Shown here piece after piece: positions 8,280 through 16,544 of a stretch of 64,000 nt of DNA. Both the position numbers and the translations under genes were made by a program. This stretch comes from Polyangia bacterium (GTDB lineage: Bacteria > Myxococcota_A > Polyangia > Nannocystales > Nannocystaceae): assembly GCA_030424595.1 (NCBI GenBank), contig JAUHWG010000016.1, positions 62,001 to 126,000 on the forward strand. The letters run 5' to 3'. Under the pieces are notes generated by a model that searched no databases, was not told the DNA's origin, and worked only from the letters and a program-made list of their open reading frames with translations. Positions within the stretch are counted from its first letter, which is position 1; every line of letters starts with the position of its first letter.

Positions 8280-8517
8280 GCACGGTCCTGCAGGAGCCGG
8301 CGAACGCCCGCCGAGGGGGCTCCCTGGGTGGGCTCTCTTCTGGGCGCTCGCGGGGCTGTCCCGCGAGCGCTTTGCTCGGCCCAGACGGCTCGAGGGAGCT
8401 TTGCCCGTATATCGGGGCGATTATCCGCGTCGACGATGAACGCTCGCCTGAGTACGGTCCTGGTGGAGCCGGCGAACGCCCACCGCGGGGACTCTCCTGG
8501 GTGGGCTTTCTTCTGGG
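8270..8517. repeat. 75-bp imperfect direct repeat overlapping the end of a methyltransferase gene
   Basis: Copy one, 8270-8344, begins inside the last codons of the methyltransferase (GCTCGCCTGAG, containing its TGA). Copy two, 8442-8517, repeats the same block with about ten differences and one indel. Both contain GAGCCGGCGAACGCCC and end GGGTGGGCT(C/T)TCTTCTGGG. Both are followed at different distances by CTCGGCCCAGAC. The region 8280-8583 between the methyltransferase and rimO has no supported gene; this duplication is its main feature. Confidence 0.8.
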
Positions 8518-8583
8518 AGCTCGCTCGGCCCAGACCGTTCACCGTCGATGCCGACGATCGCCCGGCCGCGACGCTCGCGGAGG

Positions 8584-9951
8584 CTACTCCGCGGCGCTCA
8601 GGCTGAGGTCGAGCGTCGCGACGAGATCGTGGGTGTCGGCCTGGGTGATCCGGGCGTCGACGATCTCGCCAGCCGCGACGCTGCCGTCGGTGAGGATCAC
8701 CTTGCCGTCGATCCCCGGGGCCTGTCCCTCGTGCCGTCCGTCGAGCAGGTGCTCGCTCTCCTCGCTGATCCCGTCGATCATCACCGGGAGGATCTTGCCG
8801 ATCATCGCCTGGTGCTTGCGGGCGCGGATCTCGTCCTGGAGCTCCAAGAGGGCGAGGCGGCGCTCGTCGGCGATGTCCGGGTCGACGCGGCCGGGGAGGA
8901 GCGCAGCGGCGGTGCCGTCCTCCTTCGACCAGGGGAAGACCCCGAGGTGGTCGATCTCTCCCTCCTCGACGAAATCGTAGAGGCGGCGGAAGGCGTCCTC
9001 GGTCTCGCCGGGGTGGCCGACGAGCAACGTTGTGCGGAGGTAGATGTAGTTCGACTGCGCCCGCAGGCGATCGACCATGGTCCGCACGACCTTCTCTGTG
9101 TAGCCGCGACGCATCCGCCGGAGGACCTCGGTGTCGACGTGCTGGAGCGGCACGTCGATGTAGGAGGCGACCTTCGGGTGGTGGGCGATCTGCTGGATAA
9201 GGCCGTCGGTGACGGTGGTCGGGAAGGCGTAGTGGAGCCGGATCCACCGCAGCAGGTCGATCCCGCCGAGCGCGTCGAGCAGGCTCTCGAGGGTCGGCTT
9301 GCCGTCGATGTCGGTGCCGTAGGTGGTGAGGTCCTGGGCGACGAGGCAGATCTCGCGGGTGCCCTGGGCGACGAGGTGCTCGACCTCGGCGACGAGGGAG
9401 GCGACGCTGCGGCTGCGCTGTGGCCCGCGGAGCTTGGGGATGATGCAGAACGCGCAGGGACGGTCACAGCCCTCGGCGATCTTGACGTAGGCGGCGTGCG
9501 GCCGGCCGCTCACCTGGCGCAGCGTGTTGTGATCGTAGAGGTAGGAGCGGCGGCTCAGGGGCGTGACCGCCATGCGACCCGCGCTACCCTCGAGCACCTT
9601 CTCGAGCCCGAGCATGTCGGCGGAGCCGAGGATGTGGTCCACCTCCGGGATCTCGCGCGCGAGCTCGTCGGGGTAGCGCTGACTCAGGCAGCCGGTGACG
9701 ACGAGGCTCTTGCGCGGCCCGGTCTTCTTCGCCTGCGCGAGCTCCAGGATCGTGTCGATCGACTCCTCTTTGGCGTCGTCGATGAAGCCGCAGGTGTTGA
9801 CGACGAGGGTGTCGGCGTCCTCGGCGTTGTCGACCAGCTGATGACCGCGGGCGCGGACGAGGCCGAGCATCACTTCGGTGTCGACCTGGTTCTTCGGACA
9901 ACCGAGGGAGACGAAGTAGACCTTCTTGGGGCTTTGCTCGGGCTCAGGCAT
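8584..9951 (-). CDS. rimO: Ribosomal protein S12 methylthiotransferase RimO
   Basis: A 455-residue radical-SAM methylthiotransferase that adds a methylthio group to the conserved aspartate of ribosomal protein uS12. Domain order is N-terminal UPF0004 cluster-binding domain (SLGCPKNQVDTE, VNTCGFID and VVTGCLSQRYP supply three cysteines), then the radical SAM domain with CDRPCAFC (C162, C166, C169), then a C-terminal TRAM domain. The motifs SLGCPKNQVD and DVPLQH favour RimO over MiaB. Start: the ATG at 9951 (MPEPEQ) is chosen over one seven codons upstream because family members begin close to the first strand. It is a leftward gene, divergent from nothing on its left and followed by the repeat region. 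Confidence 0.95.
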   Translation of the reverse strand: MPEPEQSPKKVYFVSLGCPKNQVDTEVMLGLVRARGHQLVDNAEDADTLVVNTCGFIDDAKEESIDTILELAQAKKTGPRKSLVVTGCLSQRYPDELAREIPEVDHILGSADMLGLEKVLEGSAGRMAVTPLSRRSYLYDHNTLRQVSGRPHAAYVKIAEGCDRPCAFCIIPKLRGPQRSRSVASLVAEVEHLVAQGTREICLVAQDLTTYGTDIDGKPTLESLLDALGGIDLLRWIRLHYAFPTTVTDGLIQQIAHHPKVASYIDVPLQHVDTEVLRRMRRGYTEKVVRTMVDRLRAQSNYIYLRTTLLVGHPGETEDAFRRLYDFVEEGEIDHLGVFPWSKEDGTAAALLPGRVDPDIADERRLALLELQDEIRARKHQAMIGKILPVMIDGISEESEHLLDGRHEGQAPGIDGKVILTDGSVAAGEIVDARITQADTHDLVATLDLSLSAAE

Positions 9952-10076
9952 GGCGCGGGCGGATGGGAGCATGCCCGCGCCATGCGGTCAACCGGCGACG
10001 CCGGGCGAAGCCCTCGGCCAAGCCGCGGCTCGGCCTCTCCTCGGTCCTCCGCGGCGAACCGGCGGCGAACCGGCGG

Positions 10077-11504
10077 CTAACCGGCGGTCTTGCCGCGGGC
10101 GGCCTGGAGAAGCTCCGCGGGCACCTCTCCGGTCCGCTGGAAGCTGCGCATGTGGAGGATCGGGCGCGAGCCGACGGTGGCGACGGTCTCGCCGCCGACG
10201 AGCTCGAGGTACTTGCGGGGCTCAAAGCCGTCGAGGCCGTCATCGTCCGCGGCGATGCGATCGAGGACGTCCATCAAGGCGTCGATGCTGTTCATCTTCA
10301 TGAACGGGCAGGTGGCGCAGCCCCCCGCGGTCGAGCAGCCCTCGCCGCCGGCCACGCCCGGGACCACCGGCAGCTCGCTGTCGCCGGTGATCGCGATCGC
10401 CTCGCTCGCTACGGGGAAGATGATCTCGACCGTGATCTGCGGGTGGGCGGCGAGGGTCGGCCGGAGATCGTGGACGATCGCCGTGACCATCCCGGCCTCG
10501 GTCCCGAGGATGAAGCGCAGGCGCTGCTCGTCCGCCGCGGCCCCGGCCTCTGCGACCTTCCCGCGGATGTAGCGGAGGATGTCCGAGGTCGAGCCGACGA
10601 CGCCCTGGCCGCGCTGGCTCGCCGCCAAGGCGAGGCCGAACATCTCGCCGGGCACCTCGAGGTGGGCCGTGATGTGGGTGTCCGGCCCGTACTCCGCCTG
10701 GATCCGCTCGACGACCTGGGCGCCGAACATGTGGTGGACCACGCAGTTTCCGGCCTCGAAGTAGTGGAAGCGCTCGCGCAGGGCGGCGATCGAGCCGCGG
10801 CTGTGGCCGGGGTGGATCGCGGCGATCTCCGGGTCGGTCATCGCCCCGATCGCCTCGAGCATCCGCGCCAAGTTCTCGCCCATGTAGGTGTCCGGGCCGA
10901 ACCAAACGTGGGCCTCGGGCTCCTGGGCGAAGGTCTGGAGGATCGTCTGCAGGACGTTCGACGAGGTGCAGGTGATCGTCGGCACCTTGAGGTGGGCGTG
11001 CGCCTTGGTCCGCAGGCTCGTGTTGATGTAGACGACGTGGATCGAGTTCGGCGTCGCCGCGGCCCGCTCGAGATAGGCGCCGTAGGCGAGCGCCTCCGCG
11101 GACTCTGCGAGGGAGCAGCCGATCGCCTCGGCGCGGACGCGATAGACCCCGACATCGCCGTGGCCCGCGGCGTCGAGCATCGCCCGGACGTTCTCCGCCA
11201 TGAAGTCGACGCCGAGGACGGCGACGTTCGCCGCTCCGTTCTCGGCCATCGCGATCGCCCGATCCGCCATCACCAGCGAGTCCGAGATGTGGATGTTGGG
11301 CCACTGCGTCCCGTAGAGGATCCCCTGCAGCTCCGGGTCCATGTAGAAGTGGGCGACGACCCCGCTGCGGGTGGCCTCGAGGCGATCGCGGAGGGCCCGG
11401 AGTGTGTCCGGGTCGGGATCAAAGAAGTCGGCCTGGGCCTCCGCGAACGCCCCTTGAGCGGAGATCGTGTCGGCCCGCAGGAGCAGCGCAGGGAAGCTGG
11501 TCAT
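10077..11504 (-). CDS. nadA: Quinolinate synthase NadA
   Basis: A 475-residue 4Fe-4S enzyme that condenses iminoaspartate with dihydroxyacetone phosphate to quinolinate in de novo NAD synthesis. Visible family signatures are VAHFYMDPELQ, HISDSLVMADRA, YINTSLRTKAHA, ITCTSSNVLQTI (cluster cysteine), HPGHSRGS, and the C-terminal GCATCPFMKMN (cluster cysteine with the CPxMKMN signature). It is longer than the 300-370 residues of common NadA, like the extended subgroup seen in several high-GC lineages. The ATG at 11504 (MTSFPALL) is preferred to one 13 codons upstream. A TACCTT box at 11514-11519 would place the transcript start at or next to the ATG, a possible leaderless mRNA. nadB and nadC are not nearby. 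Confidence 0.95.
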   Translation of the reverse strand: MTSFPALLLRADTISAQGAFAEAQADFFDPDPDTLRALRDRLEATRSGVVAHFYMDPELQGILYGTQWPNIHISDSLVMADRAIAMAENGAANVAVLGVDFMAENVRAMLDAAGHGDVGVYRVRAEAIGCSLAESAEALAYGAYLERAAATPNSIHVVYINTSLRTKAHAHLKVPTITCTSSNVLQTILQTFAQEPEAHVWFGPDTYMGENLARMLEAIGAMTDPEIAAIHPGHSRGSIAALRERFHYFEAGNCVVHHMFGAQVVERIQAEYGPDTHITAHLEVPGEMFGLALAASQRGQGVVGSTSDILRYIRGKVAEAGAAADEQRLRFILGTEAGMVTAIVHDLRPTLAAHPQITVEIIFPVASEAIAITGDSELPVVPGVAGGEGCSTAGGCATCPFMKMNSIDALMDVLDRIAADDDGLDGFEPRKYLELVGGETVATVGSRPILHMRSFQRTGEVPAELLQAARGKTAG

Positions 11505-11584
11505 GGGCCGAGAAAGGTAGCAGGCCCAGGCGAAAGTCGACACGCCAGGGCGCCCCGGAGGGTCGGGCCCGGCGTGATCGACCT

Positions 11585-13345
11585 CTACTTTTTCATCTTC
11601 ATCTTCTTGCAGGAGCCGCCGGCCTTGGCGAAGCCCGCCTCGCGGAGCTCCCGTCCAGTCGGCCCCGCCCCGAGGGCGATCCGCGCGGCCTGGCCGTGTC
11701 CGGGCCCGAGGATGTCGCGGAGGTAGGCCTTGTGCTCAAACGTGTCCGAGTGCTCCGGCGTGTGGCACTCCTGGCAGACCTCGACGGGGGTCGCCCTGCT
11801 GATGGCGTTCGCCTTGCCGCCGAGCTCGGGCTCCTCGATGTGAACGCTCCCCGGCCCGTGGCACTGCTCACACTGGACGTCCTGGAGGTCTTGATTCTCG
11901 ACGACCTCGGATCCGCCTGGCTTGCGGAAGCCGGTGACGTGGCAGCCGACACAGCTCAGGTCGAACTGCTTGTTGTCCTCGACCAGGGTCGCGTAGGCGC
12001 CGGCGTGGCGGGTCGTCTTCCAGAACTCGTAGGCCTCGTCGTGGCAGGCCTCGCACTCCTCCATGCCGACATAGCGTGGATCGCCCTCCGCCGGCTCCGG
12101 GGCGGTGACGCCGGCGAAGCGGGCCCTGTTCTGGTCGGCGACCCAGGCGTCGTAGGCGCTGAGGGCGGCGGCGGCCCGGTCGTCGCTCGGCAGCTTGCAC
12201 GTGACCTTGACCTGATCAAAGACCGCGACCGGACCGCTCGCGGCCCCATCGCCGGAGAGATCGCTCTTGAGGCGGTCGCGCTCCCCCTCGAGGTTGCGGA
12301 TGAAGCTCGGGTCGGCGTCTGGGGCGTCCTTGAACTTCGCGAGGCGCTCTTCGACCCGGGCTAGCTCCTCCTTGAGGGCCTCCTCGGTCGGCGTCACCGT
12401 CCAGCTCTGCGGGCTCGGGAGGCCGCCCTTGCCGGGCTTGGCGTCGATCGTCAGCCGCAGGTGGGAGAGGGTCTGGGCCTGCTCGCCGGGCTCCAGGAGC
12501 CAGGTCTCGCCGACCTTGGCGGCGGGCGAGCCCACCCGGGTACGCTCGCCGGTCGGGACGAGGCCGACGACCGCGACGTCGATCCCCGGGACCTCACCGA
12601 GGAGGTCCTCGATCGTCGGTCGCGCCGCGTGGAGCTGGACGACGACGAGATCCGCCCCCGCGCTCCGCATGGCCGCGATCTCCTCCGTCAGCGCCTGCTT
12701 GAGCGGGAGGAGTCCCGGCAGGGCGTCGGCTCCCGGCGCGGCCGGGTCGATCACCGTCGTGACGCCGATCTTTCCCCCGGCGGCGCTGACGAGGCGATGG
12801 CCCATAAGCCCGAGGGGCTCGCGCTTGTCAGCCCCGAGGTTGGCGAGGGTCCGCGGCAGGGACCAGCGTTGCAGCGCCTCGGGGCCCTTCGGCGACGAGA
12901 GGTCGGTCGGTCCGAGGCCGGAGACCAGGCGCTCGCCGAGGGCGGCGAAGCGGGTCTGGAGCAGCGTGGCGCGCTCGTCTGCCTGGTTCCAGGCGGCCTC
13001 GTCGGTCGGCGCTTCCGGGCCCTCCGGGGAGGGATAGAGGAAGGAGCCCGGCTCGATCACGACGCGGCTCTCCGGCGTCGAGTTCGCCTCGATGTAGCCG
13101 AAGGCGTAGTTGATGCCGCCGAGGGGCTCGGTCGTGCAGCCGCAGGGGGCGATCGTCCCGAGGACGCGACCAAAGACGAAGAGGTCGACGACTTGGCGCT
13201 CCTCGGTCGCCTCTGCGGTCGAGGGCGGGGTCGGATCGCCGGACGAGGGGGGATCGCATGCCCCACAGGCGGCGCCCAGTGTGAGGAGGGTCGCGGCCGC
13301 GGTCATCGCCAGCCACTGCATCGTCTCGTTGATCGGCGTGCGCAT
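11585..13345 (-). CDS. Exported tetraheme c-type cytochrome with a 5'-nucleotidase-like domain
   Basis: A 586-residue exported protein. The N-terminus is a hydrophobic signal sequence with a Cys pair near residue 27 (LTLGAACGAC), possibly a lipoprotein. Residues about 50-320 resemble the metallophosphoesterase/UshA-type fold seen in multiheme proteins, with the family-like motif IAPCGCTTEPLGGINY, although the classical metal ligands are not obvious. A charged helical linker follows. The C-terminal part has four CxxCH heme motifs, CEACH, CVGCH, CEQCH and CQECH, at about residues 430, 464, 492 and 523, matching the cytochrome c-554 family, and ends in a Lys/Met tail. Likely role: periplasmic electron transfer; the donor and acceptor are unknown. 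Convergence or operon partners: none; it is divergent from rpsP. Confidence 0.85.
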   Translation of the reverse strand: MRTPINETMQWLAMTAAATLLTLGAACGACDPPSSGDPTPPSTAEATEERQVVDLFVFGRVLGTIAPCGCTTEPLGGINYAFGYIEANSTPESRVVIEPGSFLYPSPEGPEAPTDEAAWNQADERATLLQTRFAALGERLVSGLGPTDLSSPKGPEALQRWSLPRTLANLGADKREPLGLMGHRLVSAAGGKIGVTTVIDPAAPGADALPGLLPLKQALTEEIAAMRSAGADLVVVQLHAARPTIEDLLGEVPGIDVAVVGLVPTGERTRVGSPAAKVGETWLLEPGEQAQTLSHLRLTIDAKPGKGGLPSPQSWTVTPTEEALKEELARVEERLAKFKDAPDADPSFIRNLEGERDRLKSDLSGDGAASGPVAVFDQVKVTCKLPSDDRAAAALSAYDAWVADQNRARFAGVTAPEPAEGDPRYVGMEECEACHDEAYEFWKTTRHAGAYATLVEDNKQFDLSCVGCHVTGFRKPGGSEVVENQDLQDVQCEQCHGPGSVHIEEPELGGKANAISRATPVEVCQECHTPEHSDTFEHKAYLRDILGPGHGQAARIALGAGPTGRELREAGFAKAGGSCKKMKMKK

Positions 13346-13473
13346 CAGCTAGTCTGCTCGTCGTGTTGGGGTCGTGGCTCGCTTGTGGCCGCCTCAACAG
13401 CTCCGATCCCACAGGGTCGGAACCAACGACGGGAGGATGCACCGAGGCGGTCGCGTCGTCGACCCCCGTCGGC

Positions 13474-13501
13474 TTGACCGCGCATCCTCGGGCAGTTAGT
13501 T
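13474..13501 (+). promoter_or_regulatory. Candidate sigma-70 promoter of the rpsP operon
   Basis: TTGACC at 13474-13479 and TTAGTT at 13496-13501, spacer 16 bp, would give a leader of about 40 bases. A second TTGACC at 13514-13519 followed 17-18 bases later by TTTTAA sits almost against the rpsP ATG and might be a second, near-leaderless promoter. Strong expression is expected for a ribosomal-protein operon. Confidence 0.45.
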
Positions 13502-13550
13502 TCTCGCCCCCTGTTGACCCGTCAGCAACTCGCAAGGTTTTAAAGACATC

Positions 13551-13805
13551 ATGGCCGTCCGGATCAGGCTCGCCCGCATGGGCTCGAAGAAAAAACCCTA
13601 CTACCGCATCGTCGCGGCTGACTCCCACAGCCCGCGCGACGGCCGCTTCCTCGATCGGATCGGCACGTACAACCCGATGATCGAAGAGATCGTCATCAGC
13701 GATGAGCGCCTGAACTACTGGAGCGGTGTCGGTGCCAAGCCGACCACGACCGTGGCGCGCTTGATTCGCAAGCATCGCAAGGCCGCCGCTCCGGCGCCGG
13801 TGTGA
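13551..13805 (+). CDS. rpsP: 30S ribosomal protein S16
   Basis: An 84-residue bS16. The N-terminus MAVRIRLARMGSKKKPYYRIV and the following ADSHSPRDGRFLDRIGTYNP are hallmark sequences, and GAKPTTTVARLIRK closes the fold. bS16 binds 16S rRNA in the body of the small subunit early in assembly. It is the first gene of the conserved rpsP-khpA-rimM-trmD-rplS cluster. Length is typical. No strong ribosome site precedes the ATG. Confidence 0.98.
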   Translation: MAVRIRLARMGSKKKPYYRIVAADSHSPRDGRFLDRIGTYNPMIEEIVISDERLNYWSGVGAKPTTTVARLIRKHRKAAAPAPV

Positions 13806-13816
13806 GCGCGTCCATA

Positions 13817-13849
13817 CGCCGCTGAGAGCCCCTCTGGGCGGCGGCTTTT
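13817..13849 (+). terminator. Hairpin with a T-run after rpsP
   Basis: CGCCGC (13817-13822) pairs with GCGGCG (13838-13843), with an inner GCCC/GGGC pair, and is followed by GCTTTT. It could be an attenuator that lets S16 be made in excess of the downstream processing enzymes, or a weak terminator. Confidence 0.4.
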
Positions 13850-13948
13850 GCCGAGGCGGCTCGGGTGTGAAATGCTCTCGGCGTAGGTCTTTGGCCCTAC
13901 GTCCCCGCACGCGCTCTTCACTTCCCGCTCCTGCCCCGGAGGCCTTCC

Positions 13949-14206
13949 ATGCGCTCCCCCGACCCCAATATTTCCCTTAAAGACCTCGTTACGTTCCTCG
14001 CGCGGGCCCTCGTCGACAAGCCCGATGAGGTCCACGTGACCGAGATCGCAGGCGAGCAGACCGTCGTTCTCGAGCTCCGCGTCGCTCGAGAGGACCTCGG
14101 CAAGGTGATCGGAAAGCAAGGTCGCACCGTGAAGGCGATGCGCTCGATCCTCAGCGCCGCCTCCGCCAAGCTGCGCAAGCGTGCAGAGCTCGAGATCCTC
14201 GAATAG
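13949..14206 (+). CDS. khpA: KH-domain RNA-binding protein KhpA
   Basis: An 85-residue single KH domain. The nucleic-acid-binding loop is GKVIGKQGRTVKAMR (the GxxG element, near residues 53-67), preceded by the VTEIAGEQTVVLELRV strands. KhpA (YlqC) binds structured RNAs, often as a dimer or together with KhpB/Jag, and is placed between rpsP and rimM in many bacteria, as here. The ATG follows CCGGAGGCC, a good ribosome site. Confidence 0.95.
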   Translation: MRSPDPNISLKDLVTFLARALVDKPDEVHVTEIAGEQTVVLELRVAREDLGKVIGKQGRTVKAMRSILSAASAKLRKRAELEILE

Positions 14207-14218
14207 ATCCGCCAGGCG

Positions 14219-14806
14219 ATGACTGAGAGCAAACACACGCTTGTGGTCGCTCAAGTCACCGCCCCCCACGGGATTCGCGGCGGTCTTCGGGCCAAGCTCC
14301 ACGATCCGAAGTCGACCAGTCTCGCGGTCGGTCGTCCCGTCCAGCTCGGAGAGGGGGGCCCGACCGCGGTGATCGAGTCGGTGAGCCCTGTGCCGGGACG
14401 TGACTTCGTCCGCCTCCAGCTCGGCGGGGTTCGCTCCCGCGACGAAGCCGAGGCGCTGCGCGGGTGTGACCTGATCATGGATCGCTCGCTCCTCCCCCCG
14501 CTGGAGGAGGACGAGTTCTACCTCGCGGATGCCGTCGGTATCGCGGTCGAGCGCCTCGTCGACGGCGCAGTCCAGCCGCTCGGGACCGTCGTCGCTCTGA
14601 CGAGCAACGGCGCCCAGGATCTCTTCGAGGTCGAGTGGAGCGCCTCCTCCGGCAAGCGCAAGCGCTGGCTGATGCCCGTGGTGCCGCACTTCATCGAGTC
14701 CCTCGACGCTGAGCGTCTCCGCGTGACCCTGCCGATAGGCCTCCTCCCGGCGGAGCTCGAGCCTGAGCAGGACGAGAGCGGGCCGGGCCCCGACGGAGCT
14801 CTGTGA
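14219..14806 (+). CDS. rimM: Ribosome maturation factor RimM
   Basis: A 195-residue 16S rRNA processing factor that binds ribosomal protein uS19 and helps mature the 30S head. The N-terminal RimM domain begins VVAQVTAPHGIRGGLRAKLH (near residue 10), and the C-terminal PRC-barrel covers about residues 95-180 with EFYLADAVG and KRKRWLMPVVPHFIESLD. Length is slightly above the usual 170-180 because of an acidic C-terminal tail (LEPEQDESGPGPDGAL). Its stop overlaps the GTG start of trmD (GTGA), indicating translational coupling. Confidence 0.95.
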   Translation: MTESKHTLVVAQVTAPHGIRGGLRAKLHDPKSTSLAVGRPVQLGEGGPTAVIESVSPVPGRDFVRLQLGGVRSRDEAEALRGCDLIMDRSLLPPLEEDEFYLADAVGIAVERLVDGAVQPLGTVVALTSNGAQDLFEVEWSASSGKRKRWLMPVVPHFIESLDAERLRVTLPIGLLPAELEPEQDESGPGPDGAL

Positions 14807-16035
14807 GCGCTGGCCTCACCTTCGAGGTCTTCACCCTCTTTCCGGCGGCGATCGAGAGCTTCCTCGCCGGGGGGCTGATCGGCAAGGCGCTGACGCAGGA
14901 GCTGGTCGCGGTGCACTGCACCGATTACCGGGACTTCACCCACGACCGCCACCGGACGGTCGACGACACGCCCTACGGCGGTGGCGCTGGGATGGTCATC
15001 AAGATCGAGCCCGTGGTCGCCGCGCTCGAGGCTGTGACCGAGGAACGGGGGCCGATGCACCGGATCCTCGTGACCCCCTCGGCGCCCCGCTTCGATCAGC
15101 GCGCTGCGGAGCGCCTCGCCAAACTGCCGCGGATAGGCCTCCTCTGCGGTCGCTACGAGGGGATCGACGATCGCGTGCGTGAGTCCTACGTCGACGAGTG
15201 TCTCTCGATCGGGGACTTTGTCCTCAACGGGGGGGAGGTCGCGGCGCTGACGATCATCGAGGCTGTCGCCCGCCTCCGCGAAGGGGTCTTGGGAAACCCG
15301 GACTCGGTGGTCGGTGAGAGCTTCACCCTCGCGGATCACGGCCCATGGCTCGAGCACCCGCACTACACCCGACCTGTCGCCTACCGCGGGCACGAGGTGC
15401 CGAAGGTGCTCATGAGCGGCGATCATCGGGCGATCGGCCAATGGCGCGCCGAAGAGGCGTGTCGCCGGACCTGGGCCCTCCGCCCCGATCTTCGCCCGCG
15501 CCAGAGCGTCGGGGAGCGTCTCGCCTGCGTCGCGATCTTGCCCGGCCAGGCTCAGGACGTGCTGGGAGATCTCCTCAGGTGTCTTCGCCAAAAAACCGAT
15601 CTCCCGCTCGCCGTCATCTGCAAGCGCGGGGCCGTCGAGGGCGCGGAGCTGGTCGAGCTTCGAGCGCGCGACCTGAAGGAACTCCGCCGCAGGGTTCGAC
15701 GCTCGCGGCAGCAGGCTCCGCAGGTTGTGGCTTTGGTCGACGGGAGGAGCGGTCCTGGGTGTGTTGACGAGCCGAGCCTCCTCCTCGATCTCCTCGAGAT
15801 CCGCGCCGGCGAGGAGGGGGGTCGTCCGCTCGTTCTCCTTGTCAGCCTGGGGGAGGAGCTCCCACAGGGTGTTGATGCGGTTTTCGCGCCGTTGTCCAGC
15901 TCACCGCTCCAAGAAGGATTAGAGCTTGCACAGAGCGCGCAGATGATCGAATCTTCGCAGCCCAAGACGGCTACGGGCGTAGCTACGCTCGTCGCCGCAG
16001 CGATCCGCCGGTTGCGGCACCCTCAGTCTCCTTAG
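14803..16035 (+). CDS. trmD: tRNA (guanine-N1)-methyltransferase TrmD with an extra C-terminal domain
   Basis: A 410-residue protein. Residues about 6-240 are a complete SPOUT-class TrmD that methylates G37 of tRNAs reading CNN and related codons. Motifs include FEVFTLFP, YRDFTHDRHRTVDDTPYGGGAGMV, LLCGRYEGIDDRV, SIGDFVLNGGEVAAL, and the C-terminal HPHYTRP. The remaining 160 residues are additional to the usual 230-260. They have alternating strands and helices (LPLAVICKRG, APQVVALVDGRSG, GRPLVLLVSLGEELPQGVDAVFAPL) and end near a TATGVATLVAAAIRRL helix. This may be a second SPOUT-like methyltransferase domain, as encoded next to trmD in some deltaproteobacteria, but without clear cofactor motifs. 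Start is GTG at the rimM stop. Confidence 0.92.
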   Translation: MSAGLTFEVFTLFPAAIESFLAGGLIGKALTQELVAVHCTDYRDFTHDRHRTVDDTPYGGGAGMVIKIEPVVAALEAVTEERGPMHRILVTPSAPRFDQRAAERLAKLPRIGLLCGRYEGIDDRVRESYVDECLSIGDFVLNGGEVAALTIIEAVARLREGVLGNPDSVVGESFTLADHGPWLEHPHYTRPVAYRGHEVPKVLMSGDHRAIGQWRAEEACRRTWALRPDLRPRQSVGERLACVAILPGQAQDVLGDLLRCLRQKTDLPLAVICKRGAVEGAELVELRARDLKELRRRVRRSRQQAPQVVALVDGRSGPGCVDEPSLLLDLLEIRAGEEGGRPLVLLVSLGEELPQGVDAVFAPLSSSPLQEGLELAQSAQMIESSQPKTATGVATLVAAAIRRLRHPQSP

Positions 16036-16100
16036 ATAGAAGACAGACGCCAGCACCGCGGCTCCTCCAAGCTCCCTCTTCGATAACGAGCATCCTCGCC

Positions 16101-16505
16101 ATGAGCCACCACCACCCGATCATCGCCGCCATCGAGAACTCCTACGATCGCAAGGACATCCCCGAGTTTCGTTCGGGCGACACGATCCGCGTCCACGCTC
16201 GGATCTCCGAGGGTGGCAAGGAGCGCATCCAGGTCTTCCAGGGGGTGTGCATCCGCCGGAAGCACAACGGTGCGCGCAGCTGCTTCACCGTCCGCAAGAT
16301 CTCCCACGGGATCGGCGTCGAGCGTGTGTGGCCTGTGAACTCGCCGCGGGTCACGAAGATCGAGCTCGTCAGCCGCGGCCGCGTCCGCCGGGCCAAGCTC
16401 TACTACCTCCGCAGCCTCCGCGGTAATGCCGCCCGTATTCGCGAGAAGATCGGTGACTACCCCAGCAACGTCGCCGCTGGCATCAGCAAGGCGACCAACA
16501 GCTAG
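16101..16505 (+). CDS. rplS: 50S ribosomal protein L19
   Basis: A 134-residue bL19, which sits at the 30S-50S interface. Recognisable blocks are IPEFRSGDTIRVHARI, EGGKERIQVFQGVCI, SCFTVRKISHGIGVERV, SPRVTKIELVSRGRVRRAKLYYLR and the C-terminal helix. Length is slightly longer than in E. coli because of a C-terminal extension. It lies 65 bp after trmD in the usual operon order. Confidence 0.98.
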   Translation: MSHHHPIIAAIENSYDRKDIPEFRSGDTIRVHARISEGGKERIQVFQGVCIRRKHNGARSCFTVRKISHGIGVERVWPVNSPRVTKIELVSRGRVRRAKLYYLRSLRGNAARIREKIGDYPSNVAAGISKATNS

Positions 16506-16544
16506 TTCACCGTCGAGAGCCTCCTGTTGTAGTCTGGGGGCGAG

